Shown: positions 57,130-64,000 of the stretch, piece by piece
Position numbering within the stretch: position 1 is the first letter of the stretch
How the letters are laid out: the number at the start of each line of letters is the position of its first letter
Assembly: GCA_030142905.1 (NCBI GenBank)
Contig: JASJOG010000041.1
Span: 1,607,501 to 1,671,500, forward strand
Direction of reading: 5' to 3'
Length of the DNA stretch: 64,000 nt
DNA from: Heliopora coerulea
Taxonomy: Eukaryota; Cnidaria; Anthozoa; Scleralcyonacea; Helioporidae
Made by a program: the position numbers and the translations under genes
The notes under the pieces: model-generated
What the model saw: only the letters and a program-made list of their open reading frames with translations
Database searches by the model: none
What the model was told of the DNA's origin: nothing

Positions 57130-57351
57130 TCTGGCAAAAATCGACCGTGTTGGTATTAAATTCGATCGCACAAGATTTGGTCCAGGAAAGCAGGAGAAAT
57201 CGTTCAAACGTTTGCGCACATTTTTGACACCCCTAGTCAAAGTAGGTTGGTACGCTTGTGATCGCAGCTTGCATTTCGCCCCTACCTTACAAAGAGTGCT
57301 TTGAATCAGAGGAGAGTACCTTCACTTTGGAAAAAAACACAACATAAGAAG
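57130..57351 (-). repeat. Downstream flank of cassette C, homologous to that of D
   Basis: Shared blocks with 59870-60075 include 'tcgac.gtgttgg.attaa.ttcgatcg', 'tttgacaccc...gtcaaa..(g/a)gttcg/tacgc' and 'gaatca..g.agag/aatt.actt...ataagaagt'. This shows that the unit that duplicated included intron sequence as well as the exon. Confidence 0.55.
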
Positions 57352-57540
57352 TTAAAAAACTCATTCATAATTCACGAAGAAAACACAAAAGATTTTGGCT
57401 CCTAATTAGTATTCTGTAAATCGGATATAGAATACTAATTAGAATTATGAACTTTTCCCTTCGATTTTCTACTTCAAAATTTACTGAGACTTCAAAATAA
57501 ATGGCAAACATGGCCATTATTTAAATATATTCGTATTTTA
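57352..57540 (+). repeat. Dispersed repeat, copy 2, inside cassette C's intron
   Basis: Near-identical to 22228-22400 ('gaattatgaacttttccctt', 'cgattttctacttcaaaatt', 'aacatggccatt'). It lies between exon C and its cassette flank, where cassette D has nothing, so it inserted after C and D separated. Confidence 0.7.
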
Positions 57541-57631
57541 AGAAAGTTACAATATTCGCGTCCGATCAAGATGCGAGTATTGTAACTGAAAAGCATACCT
57601 GGGCAATATCTACTGTAATTGAAAAGCATAC

Positions 57632-58354
57632 CTGGGCAATATCTATGTAAATAGTCAAAAAATGTCCCCCAAGGATGAAACCCATTCCGGAGCCGATTAT
57701 TGACACTGCGTAGTATATTCCCAGATAAACGCCAGAATTCTCGCGTGATGTGTTCTCGTCAAGAGACGCTGCACCAAGGTTGTAAACTGGAGAACAGCCC
57801 GCTCCGATGATAAATTGCCCCACAGCAAACACAAGCATGTTGTACCACTTAGAGCTCTTGCAATTTGTCTCGCTAGCGTTCGAAGTGTTGAGCAACATTT
57901 GATTGTTCTGGCATAAGTCTGCAGTTTGGGCTATGACCGGTTCGTACTGGCCAATCAATAGCTGAGGTAACGCGAAGATCAGACAACCTAAACCCAGAAC
58001 GAGTGATCCAAGACCTAGCCACTTTGGTTTATGGTAATGACCAAAATAACTGACAACTATGGTCAAGATGGTATTGCCAATTTCATAGAAAGCGTAGATA
58101 ACCCCGATCTGGCTACTTTGTAAGAAATATCTCTTCTCAATTGACGTTACAACTACAGGTAAAACGCCTGTGACGATGAATGATTCCGTAAAGATTAGCA
58201 TGGAACAACAGACGAGAATCCATCTCGGAGATAGACAAGATTGTAAATGATTTGGTCTGTAAGCAAACCATCCATAACCTCTGCATTCATGTGCCGTATC
58301 ATTGTCAGTTGCAACAGGTAGCTCGGTCGTGGATTGTCTCCTGTCCTTGGCCAT
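57632..58354 (-). CDS. SLCO4A1: SLCO alternative first exon C
   Basis: An intact 241-codon exon starting MAKDRRQSTTELPVATDND, with GYGWFAYRPNHLQSCLSPRW, VVTSIEKRYFLQSSQIGVIY, SYFGHYHKPKWLGLGSLVLG, IIGAGCSPVYNLGAASLDEN and GHFLTIYIDIAQ. The phase-0 donor is gtatgc at 57631. A 33-base tandem copy of the exon end makes a second donor at 57598 that would add 11 in-frame codons (VCFSITVDIAQ). The predicted protein with exons 2-6 is 660 or 671 aa. Confidence 0.8.
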
Positions 58355-58430
58355 ACCTCAGAACTCAGAAAGAAGTATTTCTATCATTAAAGTGGGCGTA
58401 AAGTTTCGCAATAGCCGCTTCGCATGCCCA
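58355..58430 (-). promoter_or_regulatory. Conserved 5' flank of first exon C
   Basis: Homologous to the flank of exon D (ctttaatga about 30-40 bases before the ATG, then ttgcgaaact further up). The role is inferred from position only. Confidence 0.35.
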
Positions 58431-59309
58431 TTAAGCCTCGACGCTATTTTGATTACCATTAAATTTTAGTCATTCATATTGTATTCAAAAGGCCTTACAA
58501 AGACCTTCAATATTCAAAGATTCACTTTTCAAAGTAATTTTTTATCACACATGTCAACTCTCTTTTTCAAGTTTATTTTGATGTCTGTAGTACTGGCCAT
58601 AGTTTTGAGTACCTTTGAAAAACGTCGAAGTTTGTAGACTTGACCGTAGTTCTCCCGTACGCATTTTGTCGTTGGATGTCTCAACTGATCCGTCGATTAG
58701 TGAGAGTGTAGAATGTAAATTATTTTTCATTAAACTTTTAAGTGCTGTTAATTTATCTTGACGTTATTTTTCAAACGTGTTCATACTTGATACGAATTTA
58801 TATTGCAGTGAGAGTTCGTGTTTTATGAACCTCGTTGTAGTGTTTGAGAATGACTTCTTGTCTTGGAAGAATGACCGGGTAAAAGGAGTGGGGAGATAGA
58901 GAGAAAAAGCGGGAGAGTGGACATTGTAAGAGAGACCGTTCAGAGAGCAGAAAGTAAAGAATTGTTCATATTCAAAAGATAGTGGTTAATATTCTAAATT
59001 CATCAAAGTGCTTACTATTAACTGCTCATTCTAAGAACGATAGATGCGAAAATAGCTTGAAATAACCATATCAAAGAGTTCGAATATTTTCATCCAGAGT
59101 TTCTTTTCGGAATGCACTGACGACACCGAAGGACGGTTAGAATTGTAGTAAATGACGTCATTTGGAATAACCCTTTTCCCCCACCTGGGAGAATGAAGAG
59201 AGAACTGGTTGATTTAATATATGGAATTTAAATTATGCGACTAACAATGAAGTTTTATAAAGAAAATACAAGTTCTGATTGAAGAGACAAGATATTGCAG
59301 GAACAAATA

Positions 59310-59720
59310 TTAAAAAATAAAGGAGTTTAAGAAAATGAATGACAGAAAAAATACAAGGAAGGAACAAAATAAAGAAACAGGTAAAAAAAGAAATAAAAAT
59401 AAACCAAAGAGAAAAAAGGGACAAAATGTAGAAACAGGTAAAAATAAAAAGAAAGCAAAATGAGACAAGAAAGGAACGAAATGAAGAAACAGGTACGAAA
59501 AGAAGGAACAAAAAGAGACAAGAATTAAAAAACAAACTGAAGAAACAGGTAAAAGAAACAAAGAAACAAAATGAAGAAACAGGTAAAAAGAGAAACCAAA
59601 AAGAGAGAAGAAAGGAACAAAATGAAGAAAGAGGTGAAAAACCGAAACAAAAAGAGACAAGAAAGAAAGAAACAAAATGAAGAAACAGGCACAAAAAGAA
59701 ACCAAGAAGAGAAACAGAAA
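59310..59720 (+). repeat. Polypurine minisatellite between first exons C and D
   Basis: About seven imperfect units of 35-60 bases, each opening near 'gaagaaacaggtaaaa' and ending 'aggaacaaaat'. Nearly all A/G on the plus strand. The minus strand is therefore open in several frames (Phe/Leu/Ser/Pro/Val only). Confidence 0.85.
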
Positions 59721-59869
59721 TGGCAGTAAGTATCGGAAGAGGCGTAAACCTGAGATCATGAACTTAAAAAATGCTGTCTAATTACAAGTAGTTAACCACT
59801 GACTCACGTTGAAGCCCATGACCTAAGTGTCAATATTCAATACAAAGCCTTAGCTGCTGGGAGATTAAA

Positions 59870-60075
59870 ACTACCGAAATCGACTGTGTTGGGATTAATT
59901 TCGATCGGGCATCATTTGCTCCGGTAAAGTAGACAAATTTTATGACACCCTCAATCAAAATGGGTTCGCTAGTCCTGGAATGGCAGTTTTCCTCTTACCC
60001 CTATTTTGTAAATCTTGTGTTGAATCACGGAAAATTTACTTCGTTTCGCGAAAATTAAAATATAAGAAGTCAATA
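59870..60075 (-). repeat. Downstream flank of cassette D, homologous to that of C
   Basis: Partner of 57130-57351. Here it abuts exon D almost directly. In cassette C the matching flank is separated from the exon by the dispersed repeat at 57352-57540. Confidence 0.55.
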
Positions 60076-60114
60076 TCTGGCACGATTTTTTAGAATTTGA
60101 ACTGTAAACAATAC

Positions 60115-60837
60115 CTGGACGATATCGACGTAAATCGCCAGAAAGATTCCTCCAAGAAGGAAGCCAATTCCGGAGCCGATTGCTGCCGCCGCGTAATATA
60201 TTCCAAGATAAACTCCAGAATTTTCGCGTGATGCATTCTCGTCCAGATACGCCGAACCCAGATTGAAAATAGGAGAAGAGCCCGCTCCGATAATAACTTG
60301 TCCCACGACAAACACCAGTATATTATACCAGTGAAAGTTCTTGCCGTCTTTCTCGCCTGCGTTAATAGCATTAAACAACGTTCGATTGTTTTGGCACAAG
60401 TCAGTAGTTTGGGCTGTAACAGGTTCATAGTCGCCGACCAGTAGCTGAGGTAACGCGAAGACCAGACAACCTAAGCCCAGAACAATTGACCCAATACCAA
60501 GCCACTTTGGTTTATGGCGATAACCAAAATAACTAACCACTATGGTGAACATGGTATTGCCAATGTCATAAGAAGCGAAGATAACTCCGACCTGGCTACT
60601 TCGTAAAAAATATCTTCTCTCAATAGATGTTACGACCACAGCCGAAAGTCCTGAGATGATGAAGGATTGGGTGAAGATCAATAGGCAACAACAGACAAGA
60701 ATCCATCTCGGACACAAACAAGATTGTAAAAGATTTGGTCGGCAAAAGAGCCAACCATAACCTCTGTTCTGGTTTTCCGTACCATTATCAGTTCCAACCG
60801 CCAGTTCCGTCTTCGATACACTGTTGTCTTTGGCCAT
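60115..60837 (-). CDS. SLCO4A1: SLCO alternative first exon D (most distal)
   Basis: An intact 241-codon exon starting MAKDNSVSKTELAVGTDNG, with GYGWLFCRPNLLQSCLCPRW, VVTSIERRYFLRSSQVGVIF, SYFGYRHKPKWLGIGSIVLG, IIGAGSSPIFNLGSAYLDEN and GIFLAIYVDIVQ. The phase-0 donor is CAG|gtattg at 60114. It shares MAKD and TEL..(A/G)TDN with exon C, so C and D are the closest pair. It would need an intron of about 11 kb to reach exon 2. Confidence 0.8.
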
Positions 60838-60905
60838 CGATCAGGTAGTAGAATCAAGAGTCCGCTTTTCATTAAAGCCAGGGTGAAGTTACGCAATTGC
60901 TTTTG
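60838..60905 (-). promoter_or_regulatory. Conserved 5' flank of first exon D
   Basis: Just upstream of the ATG, 'ctttaatga' and a 'gcgtaact/gcgaaact'-type block occur in the same order and spacing as at 58355-58430; B (55771-55850) has 'ctttaataataa'. Conserved spacing next to each start suggests 5' UTR or core promoter duplicated with the exon. Confidence 0.35.
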
Positions 60906-63900
60906 TCTATGTTGTCATTAAAAAAAAGTGTTTACTTTTCACAAACATTTTTCCCGCGCATGACAATTCAAATTTATTTTAGTGCTCGTAGCAATAACCA
61001 ATTTTTTAAGTCTTCAGAAGAGCTTAGTTAATGAACCAAATAGTGACGGACCGCAGTTCTCGTAGACGGTTTTTGACTGGTAAGTTTGCATAAATAACTG
61101 TTCCCCAGTCCAAATATTGCAGGAAGCAATATATTTATCATTAACTCTCTCGAGCTCGATTAATTTTAATTACCTCAGTTGTCAAACATGTTTTTACTTG
61201 ACGTATGTTTACCGTGGAATGTGAGCTCTAGTGTAATGGCTTATGTAACGGCTTGTGTAATAATACGCTTGCAAATTTTATTAGCTTTTTTAGAAAATCT
61301 GGTGGATGCATAAAGCCGAATCTCCACACGACTTTTTCAGCGTTCTGTAATCGGGGAGAAATAAATATTTAGAGTGGGTAAGAAATTTGGTGAAAATAAT
61401 TGACAAAAACTTGAAGTTGCGCCAGAGGAAGTACAGATATCTCAAGGAGATTTTTGACCAGGCTACATAGCATTTCTGTGATTCTCTTCCGTGATCACGT
61501 GGGTTCTTCGTAATATTTCGCGCCGAATTCGAAGACCATTATTGTGACAATGGTGCGAGGTCGTAAAAGAAGTTTGCATAAGAATAACGACGGCACGTTT
61601 GTTTTACTGGCCAAACTGGCAAATAGCGTATTTGAGGAAACCTGGATAAGAAATTGTATGAGGTTTAGTTCGGAAGGCGAAATGGCCTGGAATGGGAAGT
61701 AAATTCGATCTGAAGACAACATGGCGTGGAAGAAGTGGCAGCAAACATCCAAAAGGCGAAGCAGCCGTTTTACTCTGTTACCGTCCGTAAGTATTGTATT
61801 ATTATACCATGATATCATAGTCTGACACCTTTACTAAACTGTACGTGGTTAAAAGTGGACAAGTGGTTATTTTTCATAAAAACCTTAATGTCCGCCAAAG
61901 GTATTTCGACGTTTACCGTCAGTGCATTTGTCGGTTTGTAAATGCTGGAAGCCTCCTTGCACATTAAGAGTGGCCGTGTTAATACAACTCCAAATTAATC
62001 TTTAGTTTCTGGCCCACAACCCTCATCCAAGAGCGAAGAAAACAAGTTCACATGGGCGTGCTGGCTGGGGCCGGGGGGATTCAGCTTCCCCAGATTAGAG
62101 GAAACAACATTTTTCGGGTAAAGCAAAAATATTCGGGCAGTAGCCGTGAAAAAAATGAAACAAATATTTTAGATACATGATTGTATGTATGTATATATAT
62201 AATCATGGGCTCTTTCTCCATTAGGTTATAAATTATATCAAGCACAAAGTAAAAAACTTTTTAAAACAAAACATATATTTCTGGGACCAGTCACTTCTTC
62301 AGATCTGTCCATCCAAAGTTAGATCAAAATACTTTAAGTTACTAACATCTTTCTTATGTACCAGGTAAACTTGGTTAGTAACCAATACATTTGTTCATTT
62401 GGTGGTTACAGTGAGAGATGGTTCAAAATGCAGATGACTAGGTACATGATATATCTACCTCCAGCTCATCAAACTTCAACCATGCCCTATCCCACAATCC
62501 CATCACACACCTGGAGGCATTACATATTTCTTGGGTTCACCTGAGAATGGTGGTAGTGGCTGTGGTGAAGTCTTTCAGAGAGGGTTGAGGCTAAGTAAAT
62601 GGTTTGATGATGCAAGACACTACTTTTATCATGAAGTGGCCAACTTCATTGTTGCCTTATAGCCCCTGAAAAAACTATACCAAGATTAATATACATGAAC
62701 AAGATGACAGTTGCTGTATGAGATAAAGTACCATACTACTGATATATGTCATTACTACTACTCTAATGCAGGTGCAACAGTCTGATTGGTTATGCTATTA
62801 AATAACTAATAGGCAATAGATGTTGAGTAAATATGGGATGACAATTGAGCCAGGTTTGTACTCTTATCAAATGTCAACTCAGAAATTTCAATCCTAATAT
62901 GTAATTGTTACAGTAAATATACATATGCTTAATTTTTTTCCCATGGAGGTTCTACTTTGATGCTCTTCAAAAACATGCTAGTTTTATCAGCCACTAAAAA
63001 CCATGCACTTCTTCAGAGTGCATTGCTCTTTAGGGGGTTCCCAATTCAAGGGTGCCTTATGGCACATTGGCTATTAATGGATTAACCCATTGATGGGCAA
63101 GGAGACACTTTGAATTTTATTCTGGTTAAAGCCAGATGATTATATTCAGCAGGGAGGGTGGGGTGTGCCTCTTAACACCCGAAGCTCATCACTGTGGAAT
63201 GTGTTATAGCTTGGCATTAGCTAATAGAGGACACTCTTTCCCCTTTATTGGTTTATCAACACAATTGCTGGAGATTGAGAATGATAGCAAAACTTTTCAA
63301 GACCGAGCTTTGTGTCATATGCCAAAGTTATGGGCTGAGAGACCATGTTGAACAAACCAAGCCTTTGATAATTCTTGTCATGTAAAATTAAGTGACTCCA
63401 ATAATGTAGTTTGCACACCATATTGACTCCATAATGGGGTAGACCCACCTCCCAAATAGGCATGCAACATTCAAAGGGATTTTTCACATGAAGTTGATAT
63501 CTCATAATATTTTAACTTCAATAATGTAATAACAACTTTTAAAATATACAAATATTTGAGGATTTTTTTCCCATTTCAATGACCACATGATGATCTCACA
63601 ACATGTTATTGAAAAAAAGGAACTTCATTTAAGAAATACCATAGGGGTTTCAATATCCACACCCAGAAATCCATTTGGTTCCGTATTTCTTTTATAAGAT
63701 AATGATAGATCAATACCTGTTAACCTCTTTAATGCATTGACAAAGAGAGCAATTCTTCCAAAAATTATTAACTGCCAATCAGAACCTAGCTTGACAAGAT
63801 TAAACCCTGCTCAACAAAGTTAAGCCACTTCAATGAGTTGGGAAGAAAAGTTTTTTTAGCTAAAATATTAGAAAGTTAAGCAACATACCAAATGTTTGAA

Positions 63901-64000
63901 TCCCAGTATTCAAACTAAGAAGAACCATTGTGTATTTCTTTTATAAAATTAACAAGACTGAATGTGCAACACAAACTTCATTAGGCTTTTGACAGCAAAT
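60906..64000. other. Region upstream of the SLCO cluster
   Basis: No exon is supported. There is a TTAA MITE relic at about 63082-63258. From about 62.2 kb CpG becomes scarce again. A fifth first exon is not present before the window ends. Confidence 0.5.
63082..63258. mobile_element. TTAA-type MITE, expanded or degraded
   Basis: Starts ttaacccattgatgggcaag and has 'tctggttaaagccagatgat' and 'cattagctaatagaggacac' inside. The right end 'cccctttattggttta' is decayed. Confidence 0.45.

Noticed and set aside
59233..59759. Long minus-strand open frames rich in Phe, Leu, Ser and Val
   Set aside because: Two frames are open at once because the plus strand is a polypurine minisatellite; the peptides are low-complexity translations of the repeat.
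55030..60837. Three separate complete SLCO genes
   Set aside because: No exon 2-6 sequence is found between the first exons or upstream of D within the window, so they cannot each be full genes here.

Overview
This is a piece of an animal nuclear genome. It is AT-rich, its genes are split by GT-AG introns of about 0.1 to 3 kb, and the introns and intergenic DNA are full of short non-autonomous repeats: tRNA-derived SINEs, palindromic foldback elements, MITEs and AT/GT microsatellites. The texture and gene content fit an anthozoan cnidarian, most likely a stony coral. The taxon is an inference from style and repeat flavour, not proved here.

Three protein-coding loci can be rebuilt exon by exon, with every intron phase matching. 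(1) 557-6257, plus strand: a mitochondrial ribosomal protein uL1 gene (MRPL1), 7 exons, 273 aa. Its last exon and 3' flank have a diverged tandem copy just downstream. (2) 15685-39015, plus strand: a long-chain acyl-CoA synthetase of the ACSL1/5/6 type, 23 exons, 678 aa, with all AMP-binding motifs present. (3) 43886-60837, minus strand: an organic-anion transporter (OATP, SLCO4A1-like). One set of five downstream exons (43886-49026) supplies the C-terminal two thirds. Four tandem, intact, homologous large first exons lie upstream (50059-50823, 55030-55770, 57632-58354, 60115-60837). Each starts with its own ATG and ends in phase 0 at a GT donor at the same point of the protein.

The transporter locus is the most interesting part. 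No second copy of exons 2-6 exists in the window, so the simplest reading is a UGT1-like or protocadherin-like layout. In that layout alternative N-terminal halves, each with its own promoter, are spliced to a common C-terminal half, giving predicted isoforms of about 660-674 aa. Partial tandem duplication with silent extra copies is the rival explanation.

The gap from 6.8 to 15.7 kb holds no convincing host gene. It contains a SINE copy and a frameshifted minus-strand orphan reading frame that looks repeat-derived. The 39.0-43.9 kb and 60.8-64.0 kb stretches hold only repeats. CpG content is visibly patchy: it is low around 0.9-3 kb, 10-20 kb, 41-49.5 kb and 62-64 kb and clearly higher elsewhere. 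The shared transporter exons lie in a CpG-poor block and the four variable first exons in a CpG-rich block.

All exon calls come from reading frames, splice sites and recognised family motifs. No similarity search or transcript data were available.
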